Source: Thiocapsa sp. KS1 (lineage in GTDB: Bacteria > Pseudomonadota > Gammaproteobacteria > Chromatiales > Chromatiaceae). Taken from it: a stretch of 64,000 nt of DNA. Under the pieces are notes generated by a model. It ran no database searches and was not told the origin of the DNA. It saw only the letters and a list, made by a program, of their open reading frames with translations. Position numbers and translations under genes: made by a program. The stretch lies in the NCBI RefSeq assembly GCF_001499735.1, contig NZ_LN848257.1, positions 3,727,641 through 3,791,640 on the forward strand. The letters are read 5' to 3'. Positions 30,288 to 40,233 of the stretch are shown here, in pieces; positions within the stretch are counted from its first letter, which is position 1; the number at the start of each line of letters is the position of its first letter.

Positions 30288-31286
30288 ATGCGCCGCACCT
30301 TCACCATCGGCCCGCACCGATTCGAGAGCAATCTGATCCTCGCGCCGATGGCCGGGATCAGCGATCGGCCATTCCGTGCGCTTTGTCGGCGCCTGGGGGC
30401 GGGGCTTGCGGTCGCTGAGATGGTTTCGTCGAATACCGCGCTGTGGGGTACGCGCAAATCGGTGCGGCGTCTGGACTACGCGGGCGAGACCGGTCCGGTG
30501 TCGGCGCAGATCGTCGGCGCGGATCCGCTCGACATGGCCGAAGCGGCCCGCATCAATGTCGACCTGGGCGCCGACATCGTCGACATCAACATGGGTTGTC
30601 CCGCGAAGAAGGTCTGCAAACGTGCGGCGGGCTCCGCGCTGCTGCGCGACGAGGTTCTGGTCGGGCGGATCCTGGAGGCGGTGGTCGCGTCGGTCGCCGT
30701 TCCGGTCACCTTGAAGATCCGCACCGGCTGGTCGCCCGAGACCCGCAATGCCGTGCGGATCGCGCAGATCGCGCAGGCATCCGGGATCGCTGCCTTGACC
30801 GTGCACGGACGCACGCGCGCCTGTAGCTACGGGGTGCCCGCCGAGTACGACACGATCCGTGCCATCCGCGCGGCCGTGACGCTGCCGCTCATCGCCAACG
30901 GCGACATCGCGAGCCCCGAACGGGCAAAACAGGTTCTGGACTGCACCGGCGCCGATGCTATCATGATCGGACGCGCGGCCCGGGGGCGTCCCTGGATCTT
31001 CCGCGACGTCGCGGCCTACCTGACCTCGGGTACCCTGCCGGTCGAGCCGCAAAGGCACTGGATCCATGCGCTGCTGCGCGAGCATCTCGATGCCTTGTAT
31101 CGCTTTTACGGCGCCCATGCCGGCGTGCGGATCGCACGCAAACACATCTCCTGGTACTGCCGTCACTTACCGGGTGCAGCGGCCTTCAGAGACATCGTCA
31201 ACGGGACAGAAACCCCGGCGGAGCAGTTGTCGCGGGTCGCCGCGTTCTTCGAGCAATGCCCCGAAACGGAGAATCAAGCAGCATGA
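30288..31286 (+). CDS. dusB: tRNA-dihydrouridine synthase B
   Basis: An FMN enzyme reducing specific uridines in tRNA. The 332-residue product shows LAPMAGISDRPFRALCRRLG, INMGCPAKKVCKRAAGSALL with the catalytic Cys, TLKIRTGW, TVHGRTRAC and IANGDI. A GTG start at 30273 is possible; ATG 30288 (MRRTF) fits the family better. It overlaps fis by four bases (ATGA), the dusB-fis operon typical of gammaproteobacteria. Confidence 0.97.
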   Translation: MRRTFTIGPHRFESNLILAPMAGISDRPFRALCRRLGAGLAVAEMVSSNTALWGTRKSVRRLDYAGETGPVSAQIVGADPLDMAEAARINVDLGADIVDINMGCPAKKVCKRAAGSALLRDEVLVGRILEAVVASVAVPVTLKIRTGWSPETRNAVRIAQIAQASGIAALTVHGRTRACSYGVPAEYDTIRAIRAAVTLPLIANGDIASPERAKQVLDCTGADAIMIGRAARGRPWIFRDVAAYLTSGTLPVEPQRHWIHALLREHLDALYRFYGAHAGVRIARKHISWYCRHLPGAAAFRDIVNGTETPAEQLSRVAAFFEQCPETENQAA

Positions 31287-31591
31287 ATTCAGTCGCCTTG
31301 GACAGCGTATCCGCACCGACCGCAACGGGGCTGCAGGTGGTGGAGGCGGATCGCACCGACCCCTTGAGCAAATGTGTCGGGGATGCCTTGCGCTTCTATC
31401 TGGAAAACATGGCGGGCCATGACGTCGTCAATCTTTACGACCTGGTGCTGGAAGAGGTCGAGCGCCCCATGTTCGAGACCGTTCTGGACCACACCAACGG
31501 CAATCTGAGTCACGCCGCGAAAATACTCGGCTTGACCCGTGCGACCCTGCGCAAACGGCTCGCCGCTTACGGGATCGAGCGCGCGCGCTGA
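31283..31591 (+). CDS. fis: Nucleoid-associated protein Fis
   Basis: A 102-residue DNA-bending protein and global regulator. The N-terminal arm is followed by [20 protein letters not shown] and the C-terminal helix-turn-helix [20 protein letters not shown]. It is coupled to dusB and followed after 61 bases by purH, a conserved order in many gammaproteobacteria. Confidence 0.98.
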   Translation: MNSVALDSVSAPTATGLQVVEADRTDPLSKCVGDALRFYLENMAGHDVVNLYDLVLEEVERPMFETVLDHTNGNLSHAAKILGLTRATLRKRLAAYGIERAR

Positions 31592-31652
31592 ACCCGCATC
31601 GCCGGCCGCACCGTCGGCCCTCATTCAGATCATCAGACTCGGATCGATCCAC

Positions 31653-33212
31653 ATGCCATCCATTCATCGCGCCCTGATCAGCGTGTCCGACAAGACCGGT
31701 TTGGCCGCCTTTGCCCGCGACCTTGCAGCCAAAGGTGTGGAGATCCTCTCCACCGGCGGGACCGCTCGGCTCCTGACCGAAGAAGGTATCCCCGTCACCG
31801 AGGTCTCGGACTACACCGGCTTCCCCGAGATGATGGACGGTCGGGTCAAGACCCTTCATCCGCGCATCCACGGCGGCATCCTCGGTCGGCGCGGTGTCGA
31901 CGACCGGGTCATGCGCGAGAACGAGATCAAGCCGATCGACCTGGTCGTCGTGAATCTTTACCCCTTCGAGCAGACGGTGGCCGATCCGGCCTGCGATCTG
32001 GCCACGGCCATCGAGAACATCGACATCGGCGGCCCGACCCTGCTGCGCGCCGCGGCGAAGAACCACGCGAGTGTCACCGTCGTCGTGGATTCGGCCGACT
32101 ACCCGCGCATCGCCGCGGAGATCGCCGCGCACGGCGGGGTGAGCGAGGCCACGCGCTTCGATCTGGCAGTCAAGGCCTTCGAGCACACCGCCCGCTACGA
32201 CGGCGCCATCGCCAACTATCTCGGCGCACGGCTCGCGACCGATGTCCCCGGCGCCTTCCCGCGCACCCTGAGCCTGCAGCTCGGCCGCAAGCAATCCATG
32301 CGCTACGGCGAGAATCCGCATCAGAACGCGGCCTTCTATATCGAGCACGGCGACCTGGAAACCAGCATCGCCACGGCCAGCCAGATCCAAGGCAAAGAGC
32401 TCTCCTACAACAACATCGCCGATACGGATGCGGCGCTCGAGTGCGTGAAGCAGTTCTCCGAGGGGCCGGCCTGCGTCATCGTCAAGCATGCCAATCCCTG
32501 CGGCGTCGCCCTGGGCGCCAACCTGCTGGACGCCTACGAGCGCGCCTACAGCACCGACCCCGAATCCGCCTTCGGCGGCATCATCGCCTTCAACGGCGAG
32601 CTCGACGGCGAGACGGCCCGAACCATCGTCGAGCGCCAGTTCGTCGAGGTCATCATCGCGCCCCGCGTGACCGCCGAGGCCAGCGAGGCGGTCGCGGCCA
32701 AGAAGAACGTCCGCCTGCTTGAATGCGGCGCCTGGGACAGCGAGTTGGTCCATCGACTCGACTTCAAGCGGGTCAACGGCGGGCTGCTGGTCCAGGACGC
32801 GGACCTACGTCTGACCGAGTCGCTCAAGACCGTCACCGAGCGCGCGCCGAGCGAGCAGGAGCTGGCCGACCTGCTCTTCGCCTGGCGGGTCGCCAAGTTC
32901 GTCAAATCAAACGCCATCGTCTACGGGCGCGACGGCATGACCATCGGGGTCGGTGCGGGCCAGATGAGCCGTGTGAACTCCGCGCGCATCGCCGTCATCA
33001 AGGCCGAGCAGGCGGGCCTCGCGGTGCCCGGCGCGGTCATGGCCTCCGACGCCTTCTTCCCCTTCCGTGACGGGATCGACCAGGCCGCGGCGGCCGGCAT
33101 CACGGCCGTCATCCAGCCCGGAGGCTCCATGCGCGACGAGGAGACCATCGCCGCGGCAAACGAGCACGGGATTGCGATGGTCTTCACGGGGATGCGTCAC
33201 TTCAGGCATTAA
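31653..33212 (+). CDS. purH: Bifunctional AICAR formyltransferase / IMP cyclohydrolase
   Basis: It catalyses the last two steps of purine synthesis. The 519-residue product has the N-terminal IMP cyclohydrolase domain ([39 protein letters not shown]) and the C-terminal formyltransferase domain with [29 protein letters not shown] and [12 protein letters not shown] 31653 is the standard start. Its TAA stop (33210-33212) lies inside the left arm of a repeat element; purD follows after the lpxA-like gene. Confidence 0.98.
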   Translation: MPSIHRALISVSDKTGLAAFARDLAAKGVEILSTGGTARLLTEEGIPVTEVSDYTGFPEMMDGRVKTLHPRIHGGILGRRGVDDRVMRENEIKPIDLVVVNLYPFEQTVADPACDLATAIENIDIGGPTLLRAAAKNHASVTVVVDSADYPRIAAEIAAHGGVSEATRFDLAVKAFEHTARYDGAIANYLGARLATDVPGAFPRTLSLQLGRKQSMRYGENPHQNAAFYIEHGDLETSIATASQIQGKELSYNNIADTDAALECVKQFSEGPACVIVKHANPCGVALGANLLDAYERAYSTDPESAFGGIIAFNGELDGETARTIVERQFVEVIIAPRVTAEASEAVAAKKNVRLLECGAWDSELVHRLDFKRVNGGLLVQDADLRLTESLKTVTERAPSEQELADLLFAWRVAKFVKSNAIVYGRDGMTIGVGAGQMSRVNSARIAVIKAEQAGLAVPGAVMASDAFFPFRDGIDQAAAAGITAVIQPGGSMRDEETIAAANEHGIAMVFTGMRHFRH

Positions 33213-33295
33213 ACCGCGCCCCGTGCGATCTGCACGGTTTGTGTTCAGGCTCGACATCCGAGCAACTGATCTGCGTCGGAGTCGACGCGGTTTAA
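33209..33295. repeat. Intergenic inverted-repeat element, copy 6
   Basis: The 87-bp segment is bounded by TTAAACCGCGCC (33209-33220) and GACGCGGTTTAA (33284-33295), matching at 11 of 12. Just inside the right arm lies GCGTCGGAGTCGACGC, the reverse complement of the sub-terminal sequence in copy 4, so this copy is in opposite orientation. It contains the purH stop. It forms a dimer with copy 7 across a 22-base AT-rich linker. Confidence 0.75.
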
Positions 33296-33317
33296 GATAT
33301 TTAAATTTCTTAATCTC

Positions 33318-33403
33318 TTGAACCGCGTCGACTCAGAGCGCTCATGACGCGTCGACATTGATCAACGCCATCACCTCCTTGACTCACACAGGACGCGGTT
33401 CAA
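33318..33403. repeat. Intergenic inverted-repeat element, copy 7
   Basis: The 86-bp segment is bounded by TTGAACCGCGTC (33318-33329) and GACGCGGTTCAA (33392-33403), a perfect 12-bp inverted repeat with the G/C variant at position 3 in both arms. The last A of the right arm is the A of the ATG of the next gene. It is the second half of a 195-bp dimer (33209-33403). Confidence 0.75.
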
Positions 33404-34182
33404 TGGGCATCCATGCGAGCGCCATCATCGAAGAGGGTGCCGAGCTGCACCCCTCCGTCAGTGTCGGCCCCTATTCGATCATCGAGTCCGGGGCCGTCGT
33501 CGGCGAAGGCTGTCGGATCGAGTCCTGCGTGCGGATCTACGGCGCGACGCGGATGGGTGCGCACAACCGGGTCTGTCACGGGGCGACGCTCGGCTCGGAG
33601 CCTCAGGATCTCGGCTTCAAGCCCGAGCTGGCGCGGCCGCTCCTCATCGGCGACCACAATCACTTCAAGGAGGGGGTGAATATCAGCTGCGGCATCAAGT
33701 CCGAGGCGGGGACCCGGATCGGCAGCCACAACTACTGGATGGCCTTCTCGCATGCGGGCCATGACTGCATCGTCGGCGACCACAACATCTTCGCCAACAC
33801 GGCCACGCTTGCGGGTCATGTCGAGGTCGCTGAGCGGGTCTTTCTCTCGGGGCAGGTCGCCGTGCATCAATTCTGTCGGATCGGAGCCTATGCGATGGTC
33901 GCCGGGGTGACGGGTGTCGCGCAGGACGTGCCGCCGTTCGCCTTGGTCGACGGTCACCGGGCGCGCATCGTGGGGCTCAACGTGGTCGGCTTGCGCCGCG
34001 GCGGTTTCTCGCAGGAGCAGCGCACGCGCATCAAGGCTGTCTATCGGCTGATCTTCCGCTCCGGTCTGCGCTCGGGCGAGGCACTCGCCCGAGCCGAGCA
34101 GGAGTATCCCGGACCCGAGACCCAAGCCATCGTTCAATTCATTCAGTCGAGCCGACGCGGCGTCGTCTCGTTTCAAGCGTAA
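33403..34182 (+). CDS. LpxA-like left-handed beta-helix acyltransferase
   Basis: A 259-residue hexapeptide-repeat protein resembling UDP-N-acetylglucosamine acyltransferase of lipid A synthesis. It has many [LIV]-G-x4 repeats, [21 protein letters not shown] with the catalytic-type His, [26 protein letters not shown] and a helical C-terminus. The segment equivalent to VTIHRGT of LpxA reads VNISCGI, and the gene is not next to fabZ or lpxB, so it may be a paralogue. The start ATG sits exactly at the boundary of repeat copy 7; an earlier in-frame start at 33358 would lie inside the repeat. Confidence 0.75.
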   Translation: MGIHASAIIEEGAELHPSVSVGPYSIIESGAVVGEGCRIESCVRIYGATRMGAHNRVCHGATLGSEPQDLGFKPELARPLLIGDHNHFKEGVNISCGIKSEAGTRIGSHNYWMAFSHAGHDCIVGDHNIFANTATLAGHVEVAERVFLSGQVAVHQFCRIGAYAMVAGVTGVAQDVPPFALVDGHRARIVGLNVVGLRRGGFSQEQRTRIKAVYRLIFRSGLRSGEALARAEQEYPGPETQAIVQFIQSSRRGVVSFQA

Positions 34183-34191
34183 GGGGCAGGT

Positions 34192-35481
34192 ATGAAGATC
34201 CTGATCGTCGGTAATGGCGGGCGCGAGCATGCCCTTGCCTGGAAGGCCGCACAATCGCCGATGGCAGAACGTGTTTACGTTGCGCCCGGCAACGGCGGAA
34301 CCGCGCACGAGCCCGGGGTGGAGAATCTGCCGATCGCCGCGGACGACGTGCCTGCACTGGTGCGCTTCGCGACCGAGCAGGCGATCGACCTGACCATCAT
34401 CGGCCCGGAGGCACCGCTGGTCGCAGGCGTCGTCGATGCCTTCAAGGCGGCCGGTCTGCGCTGTTTCGGGCCGACCCGAGATGCCGCGCAGCTCGAAGGC
34501 TCGAAGGCTTTCGCCAAGGACTTCCTCGCGCACCATCGCATCCCGACGGCGGCCTACGGCGTCTTCACCGAGACCGATCCCGCGCTCGCCTATCTGCGTC
34601 GCGTCGGTGCGCCCATCGTGATCAAGGCCGACGGACTCGCCGCGGGCAAGGGCGTCATCCTCGCCGAGGATCTCGCGACCGCGGAGGCGGCCGTACAGGA
34701 CATGCTCGGGGCCGGGCGCTTCGGCAGCGCGGGCAACCGGGTGGTGATCGAGGAATTCCTGACCGGCGAGGAGGCGAGCTTCATCGTCATGGTCGACGGT
34801 GAGCACGTCCTGCCGCTCGCCACCTCTCAGGATCACAAGGCCCGCGACGACGGCGATCGCGGACCCAACACGGGCGGCATGGGCGCCTATTCACCCGCCC
34901 CGATCGTCACCCCCGAGATCCACGATCGCGTCATGCGCGAGGTCATCGAGCCGACGGTTGCCGGGCTCGCGGCCGAGGGCATCCATTACGTCGGTTTTCT
35001 CTACGCCGGCCTCATGATCGCCGCCGACGGGACACCCAAGGTGCTCGAGTACAACTGCCGGCTCGGCGATCCCGAGACCCAGCCGCTCTTGATGCGCCTG
35101 GAATCGGACTTGGTCGAGCTTTGCCTTGCCGCGACCGAAGGTCGTCTCGATCAGGTCACAGCCACATGGGATCCGCGACCCGCGCTGGGCGTGGTCATGG
35201 CGGCCGGCGGTTATCCGGACAGCTACGAGACCGGCCACCCGATCCGCGGTTTGGACGTCGCGCTGCCCTCGGACGTCAAGATCTTCCAAGCCGGCACCTG
35301 GGCGGATGGATCGGCGATCCTGACCAACGGCGGACGCGTCCTCTGCGTCACCGCACTCGGAGACAGCGTCTCGGCCGCCCAGTCTCTGGCCTATCGGGGT
35401 GTCGAGACGATCGCTTGGGAGGGCTGCCAGTTCAGGCGCGATATCGGCTATCGCGCCATCGCCCGCGAGCGGTCGAGCTGA
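34192..35481 (+). CDS. purD: Phosphoribosylamine-glycine ligase
   Basis: It catalyses the second step of purine synthesis. The 429-residue ATP-grasp enzyme shows MKILIVGNGGREHALAWK, the substrate loop IIGPEAPLVAGVVDAF, IVIKADGLAAGKGV and DHKARDDGDRGPNTGGMGAY. A GGGGCAGG site precedes the ATG. It follows the lpxA-like gene by nine bases and is likely co-transcribed with it. Confidence 0.98.
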   Translation: MKILIVGNGGREHALAWKAAQSPMAERVYVAPGNGGTAHEPGVENLPIAADDVPALVRFATEQAIDLTIIGPEAPLVAGVVDAFKAAGLRCFGPTRDAAQLEGSKAFAKDFLAHHRIPTAAYGVFTETDPALAYLRRVGAPIVIKADGLAAGKGVILAEDLATAEAAVQDMLGAGRFGSAGNRVVIEEFLTGEEASFIVMVDGEHVLPLATSQDHKARDDGDRGPNTGGMGAYSPAPIVTPEIHDRVMREVIEPTVAGLAAEGIHYVGFLYAGLMIAADGTPKVLEYNCRLGDPETQPLLMRLESDLVELCLAATEGRLDQVTATWDPRPALGVVMAAGGYPDSYETGHPIRGLDVALPSDVKIFQAGTWADGSAILTNGGRVLCVTALGDSVSAAQSLAYRGVETIAWEGCQFRRDIGYRAIARERSS

Positions 35482-35700
35482 AGGAATCCGTCAGTCATCC
35501 CGGACTGGGTTGCCGATCGGAAAGGCTCCGACCACGCGACCTTGGACCGGGCTGACCCTGCTCGGCAGAGGCGATCCCGCTCGAGGCTGCGGTGGCGTCC
35601 CTTGCCGGCGGCTCGCTTGCCACGCTCGCCCTCGCATGCGGCAACGACCCGGAAGGCAATGTCTTACGCCCAAGCGCCTTCAATTGTCGGATTCAGGTTG
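35482..35700. other. Intergenic region between purD and pabB
   Basis: About 220 bases with no recognisable gene or strong hairpin. The pabB frame is open back to 35542 with another ATG at 35659, so part of this stretch could be coding if a longer pabB start is used; the encoded sequence there does not look like the family N-terminus. Confidence 0.4.
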
Positions 35701-37080
35701 ATGCCCACCTGTGTACGCGAGTTTCCCTATCGGCCCGACAGCAGTCCCGTCTTCGAAATCCTTGTCGGCCGGGCTTGGCCGGTCTTTCTCGACAGTGGCC
35801 GGCCGGCGAGCACACGGGGGCGTTACGATATCCTGACCGCCGACCCGCGCTTAACCTTGGTCACGCGCGGGGATCGGACCGAGATTCGCGACGCGCAAGG
35901 CATGCGCAGCTCACCCGCGGATCCCTTTGCGTTGTTGGACGCGGCGCTTGGGCCGCGACGACCCCGCATCCCCGGTCTGCCCTTCTGCGGGGGCGCGATC
36001 GGATACTTCGCCTATGATCTCGCCCGCCGCTTGGAACGCATCCCGAGTCGCGCGGAAGACGCGGAGGGGATCCCGGACATGGCCGTCGGGATCTATGACT
36101 GGGCGCTTGTGGTGGATCACGCGCGTGGCCGTTCCAGGCTCGTCGCGCAGGATCCGGCCCGCCTCGACGAAGTGTTCGCGCGTCTGATCCGCGCCCTGTC
36201 CGGCCCGGGTCCGGCGCAGGGCGTGTTCCGTGTCTTGGCGCCCGTTCGGTCCAACATGAGTCGCGCGGATTATCTGAGCGCACTCGATCGCATCCGGAGC
36301 TATCTATACGAGGGCGATTGCTACCAGGTCAATTTCGCGCAACGCTTCGCCGCCCCGGCGCAGGGCGACGCTTGGCAAGCCTACAAGGGTCTTCGGCGGC
36401 TGAATCCCGCGCCGTTCGGGGCCTATCTTGCGACCCCCGATTGCCGGATCCTCTGCTCCTCGCCCGAGCGTTTTCTGCGGGTGCGCGGCGAGCGGGTCGA
36501 AACCATGCCGATCAAAGGGACGCGGCCGCGCGGGAGCTATCCCGCCGAGGACCGGAGGCTTGCGGAGTCACTGCGCCATAGCGCGAAGGATCGAGCCGAG
36601 AACCTCATGATCGTCGACCTGCTGCGCAACGATCTGGGAAAGGTCTGCGCCATCGGCAGCGTGCATGTTCCAACGCTCTTCGAGGTGGAGAGCTTTACGC
36701 GGGTTCACCACTTGGTCAGCACAGTCCGCGGTCGTCTTGTCGAGGGGCGCAACGCGGTGGATCTCCTGCGGGCCTGTTTTCCGGGCGGGTCGATCACCGG
36801 CGCACCTAAGCTTCGCGCCATGCAGATCATCGAGGAGCTGGAGCCCCACCGTCGCGGTGTTTACTGCGGCGCGATCGGTTATCTCGGCTACGACGGTGCG
36901 ATGGATACCAACATTGTCATCCGCACATTGGTTTATTCCAGCGGCGTCATCCGCCTCTGGGCAGGCGGCGGCATCGTCGCCGACTCCGAGCCGGAGGCCG
37001 AGTATCGCGAAACCTTCGACAAGGCGGCGCCTTTGCTGGAGCTTCTGGAGAGTCTACGCAACGAAAAAACGGAGCCTTGA
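35701..37080 (+). CDS. pabB: Aminodeoxychorismate synthase component I
   Basis: It makes 4-amino-4-deoxychorismate for folate together with PabA. The 459-residue product has FCGGAIGYFAYDLARRLE, DMAVGIYDWALVVDH (close to the E. coli PabB segment) and the chorismate-binding domain with GDCYQVNFAQRF, PIKGTRPRG, KDRAENLMIVDLLRNDLG and FPGGSITGAPK. The PIKGT motif (rather than PIAGT) supports PabB over TrpE. ATG 35701 was chosen over 35659 by family length. Confidence 0.94.
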   Translation: MPTCVREFPYRPDSSPVFEILVGRAWPVFLDSGRPASTRGRYDILTADPRLTLVTRGDRTEIRDAQGMRSSPADPFALLDAALGPRRPRIPGLPFCGGAIGYFAYDLARRLERIPSRAEDAEGIPDMAVGIYDWALVVDHARGRSRLVAQDPARLDEVFARLIRALSGPGPAQGVFRVLAPVRSNMSRADYLSALDRIRSYLYEGDCYQVNFAQRFAAPAQGDAWQAYKGLRRLNPAPFGAYLATPDCRILCSSPERFLRVRGERVETMPIKGTRPRGSYPAEDRRLAESLRHSAKDRAENLMIVDLLRNDLGKVCAIGSVHVPTLFEVESFTRVHHLVSTVRGRLVEGRNAVDLLRACFPGGSITGAPKLRAMQIIEELEPHRRGVYCGAIGYLGYDGAMDTNIVIRTLVYSSGVIRLWAGGGIVADSEPEAEYRETFDKAAPLLELLESLRNEKTEP

Positions 37081-37234
37081 GCTCGGCGGCGAGACCCCGG
37101 CGAGGCTCGTGGGCCAGGCGTTGCGCGCGGTCGGGATGCAGCCTATCGCGACGCCGTGATCTGCGCCTTTCCGAGCGACGAGCCGCAACACCGTCCATTC
37201 CATACGAGAGACTCGGCCTTGCCCCGCGGTCGGC

Positions 37235-38176
37235 TCAAATAGCGAAGGTGCTGCCCCCGCCGGCCAAGGTCCGCTCCACGACCGCGCGTGTGAGATGTGG
37301 CGCGAACCCTTCGATAAAGGCATACACATAGCCGCGGAGCCAGGCGTTCTTGCGGATGCCGATGCGTGTGGTGCTCGAATCGAAGAGATGCGCGGCGTCC
37401 AGCATGCCCAAGCCGGTATCGAGGCTCGCATCGTAGGCCATGTGGGCGAGGATCCCGATGCCGAGTCCCATCCGAACATAGGTCTTGATGACGTCGGCGT
37501 CGGAGGCGCTCAGCACCACCCGGGGCTCGAGGCCGCGGGCCAGGAAGGCGCGGTTGATTTGGCCGCGGCCTGTGAAGGCGCTGTCGTAGGTCACGATCGG
37601 CCAACGCGCGAGCTGCTCCAGGGTCAGCGCCGGCGCATCCAGAATCGGATGGCCCAAGGGTGCGACGATGCAGCGATTCCACTGATAGCAGGGGAGCATC
37701 AGCAGCGTGTCGTAGTCCGCGATCGCCTCGGTGGCGATGGCGAGATCGGCGTCGCCTGCCAGGACCATCTCGCAGATCTGTCTCGGCGTGCCTTGGTGGA
37801 GCGAGAGCCGGACCCCGGGGTATTCCTCGATGAAGCGGCGAATCGCTTCGGGCAAGACATAGCGGGCTTGGGTGTGGGTGGTGGCGATGGCCAATCGACC
37901 GGCGGTCTCGTCGCTGAACTCCTTGCCGACGCGCCGCAGATTGTCCAGATCCCCCAGCATACGCGCCGCGATCGCCAAGACCTGGCGACCCGGCTCGGTC
38001 ACCTCCACGAGGCGCTTGCCGTGGCGGACGAAGATGTCCACCCCGAGCTCGGTTTCGAGCTGTCGGATCTGTTTGGAGACGCCTGGTTGCGAGGTGAAGA
38101 GCGCTTCGGCGGCCTCCGAGACGTTGAGCCCGTGACGCACGACCTCCTGAATGTAGCGCAGCTGTTGCAGGTTCAT
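37235..38176 (-). CDS. cysB: CysB-type LysR regulator (1)
   Basis: A 313-residue LysR transcription factor of the CysB/Cbl group: MNLQQLRYIQEVV, the helix-turn-helix region with FTSQPGVSKQIRQLE, and ATTHTQARYVLP, the sulfur-ligand-binding signature of CysB. It is expected to activate sulfate assimilation when the inducer O- or N-acetylserine is present. It is divergent from the sulfite/nitrite reductase gene, over an AT-rich 170-base region. ATG 38176 is the conserved start. Confidence 0.92.
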   Translation of the reverse strand: MNLQQLRYIQEVVRHGLNVSEAAEALFTSQPGVSKQIRQLETELGVDIFVRHGKRLVEVTEPGRQVLAIAARMLGDLDNLRRVGKEFSDETAGRLAIATTHTQARYVLPEAIRRFIEEYPGVRLSLHQGTPRQICEMVLAGDADLAIATEAIADYDTLLMLPCYQWNRCIVAPLGHPILDAPALTLEQLARWPIVTYDSAFTGRGQINRAFLARGLEPRVVLSASDADVIKTYVRMGLGIGILAHMAYDASLDTGLGMLDAAHLFDSSTTRIGIRKNAWLRGYVYAFIEGFAPHLTRAVVERTLAGGGSTFAI

Positions 38177-38345
38177 CTGGATCTTCGAATAACAAATAAC
38201 CAATCGCTATATCAATCTAACTTCAAATTCCTTCTGTGGCAAAAAACGACTCGCTAGGATGTCGTCGATACGCCGCTCGGGCCGTCCGAAATCGGACGGC
38301 CCGAGGCACCCCGACAATCAGACCAGCGAGACAGCGAGCGCCGCT
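38177..38345. promoter_or_regulatory. Divergent control region of cysB and the siroheme reductase gene
   Basis: The part from 38180 to 38250 is markedly AT-rich (for example ATAACAAATAACCAATCG), as expected for a CysB-type operator and promoters. Further right, CTCGGGCCGTCCG (38276-38288) and its reverse complement (38293-38305) form a perfect 13-bp hairpin with loop AAAT in the leader of the reductase gene. It could attenuate transcription or affect translation. Exact promoter boxes cannot be assigned. Confidence 0.5.
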
Positions 38346-40025
38346 ATGGACCGAGACGACGACGAGCAACGGAAGATGAACGCGCGGGTGGCCGAGTTTC
38401 TTGCCCAGATCGGGCGTTATCGTGCCGGGGCGCTGACGGAGGAGGAGTTTCGTCCGCTGCGCCTGCAGAACGGACTCTATGTCATGCGGGAAGCGCCCAT
38501 GCTGCGGATCGGCATTCCCTACGGCGTGCTCTCGAGCCTCCAGCTGCGTCGCCTCGCACGGATCACCCGCACCTACGACCGCGGCTACGGCCACTTCACG
38601 ACGCGCCAGAACGTTCAGCTTAATCGGGTCGCGTTCGAGGATGTTCCCGAGATCTTGGTCGAGTTGGCGGCGGTGCGGTTGTACAGCGTACGGACCTCCG
38701 GCAACTGCATCCGCAACATCACCTCCGACCCCTTTGCCGGGGTCGCCGCCGACGAGCGGATCGACCCCCGCCCCTGGTGCGAGATCCTTCGCCGCTGGAG
38801 CCTGCTCCACCCGGATTTCGGCCGACTCCCGCGCAAGCTGAAGATCGCGGTCACGGGCGCGCAGCAGGACCGGGCGCTGATCCGGGTGCACGACATCGGA
38901 CTTGAGATCCTGACGAACGATGTCGGGGAGCCAGGTTTTCGAGTCTTGGTCGGTGGCGGTCTGGGCCGCAACCCTGCGCTCGCCCGGGAGCTGGAGCCTT
39001 TTCTGCCTTGGCATCACCTGGTGAGCTTCTGCGAGGCCATCGTGCGCGTCTACGATCGCCACGGACGCCGCGACGACCCCTACAAGGCCCGTCTCAAAAC
39101 CCTGGTCGGCTCGCTCGGAACGGCCGAGCTCAGGCGCTTGGTGATGCAGGAGTGGGCGACGCTCGCGGATGGTTCCTTGACCCTGACCGAGGCCGATCTC
39201 GATCCGATCCGATCGCGGTTCCTCGAGCCCCCCTATCAGGACCGGCCCGAGGACGATGTCGCGCACCGACGCCGGCTCTCGGGGAACCCCGCGTTCGCGG
39301 CCTGGACGCGCCGGAACACCCATCCGCACCGGCGTCCCGGATATAGGATCGTGACCCTTTCGACGAAGCACGCGCAGACGGCATCGGGCGATCTGTCCTC
39401 CGACCAGATGGAGCAGGTGGCCGACTGGGCGGACGACTACAGCTTCGGCGAGGTGCGCATCACGCACGAGCAGAATCTGGTCTTGCCGCATGTCCGCAAG
39501 TGCGACCTTTATCCCTTGTGGGTGTCCGCCCGTGCGGCGGGCTTGGCGTCGCCCAATCGCGGCCTGCTCACGGACATCATCGCCTGCCCGGGCGGGCGGT
39601 ATTGCGACCTGGCCAAGGCCGATTCGATCGGCCTCGCACAAGCCATCCAGGCCCGGTTCGCCGACTCGGGCGTCGCGCAGGACATCGGCGAGCTAGCGCT
39701 CAATGTCTCGGGGTGCGTGAACGGCTGCGCGCATCATGCGGTCGCCCACATCGGCATCCGCGGCGTGGAGAAGAATGACCGGGCCTGCTATCAGATCAGC
39801 ATTGGCGGGGATGCCGGCGACGCGGCGCGTTTCGGCACGGTCATCGGCCCGGCCTTGTCCGGCGAGGAGATCCCGGCGGCCGTCGAGCGGTTGATCGGGG
39901 TCTATCTGAGCCACCGCCGCGGCGGCGAGCGTTTCGCCGAGACCGGGGATCGTCTCGGTACCGCGCCATTTTGTCGTGCGGTCTACGGCGAGGAGCAGCC
40001 GATCGCCAAGGTCGCCAACGGTTGA
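38346..40025 (+). CDS. Siroheme [4Fe-4S] sulfite/nitrite reductase
   Basis: A 559-residue single-subunit hemoprotein that makes the six-electron reduction of sulfite to sulfide (or nitrite to ammonia). Two ferredoxin-like half domains are visible (LRLQNGLY, TTRQNVQLN, SGNCIRNIT; then RITHEQNLVLPHV). The cluster/siroheme cysteines are in ACPGGRYCDLA and NVSGCVNGCAHHA. Its position between cysB and cysD argues for sulfite. ATG 38346 (MDRDDDEQRK) fits related proteins; the frame is open to ATG 38259, but that would place the strong leader hairpin in coding sequence. Confidence 0.9.
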   Translation: MDRDDDEQRKMNARVAEFLAQIGRYRAGALTEEEFRPLRLQNGLYVMREAPMLRIGIPYGVLSSLQLRRLARITRTYDRGYGHFTTRQNVQLNRVAFEDVPEILVELAAVRLYSVRTSGNCIRNITSDPFAGVAADERIDPRPWCEILRRWSLLHPDFGRLPRKLKIAVTGAQQDRALIRVHDIGLEILTNDVGEPGFRVLVGGGLGRNPALARELEPFLPWHHLVSFCEAIVRVYDRHGRRDDPYKARLKTLVGSLGTAELRRLVMQEWATLADGSLTLTEADLDPIRSRFLEPPYQDRPEDDVAHRRRLSGNPAFAAWTRRNTHPHRRPGYRIVTLSTKHAQTASGDLSSDQMEQVADWADDYSFGEVRITHEQNLVLPHVRKCDLYPLWVSARAAGLASPNRGLLTDIIACPGGRYCDLAKADSIGLAQAIQARFADSGVAQDIGELALNVSGCVNGCAHHAVAHIGIRGVEKNDRACYQISIGGDAGDAARFGTVIGPALSGEEIPAAVERLIGVYLSHRRGGERFAETGDRLGTAPFCRAVYGEEQPIAKVANG

Positions 40026-40233
40026 CCGAGTGCATGGTCGGCGCCCCGCTGTTTAAGCGCCATCGGGGAGGCCGCATTTTGGAGAGTCGCGGGAATGCCG
40101 CCGGCGCCGGCCGATCCGGACCTGATAGACTCGGAGCCGTGTATCGCTCCCCGGCGCATCCATCCACGCCGGTCGGACATGCCCGGAACACCCATCCGCG
40201 ATCGTCTTTGCCACCAGCCTCGGTTAGGACTTG

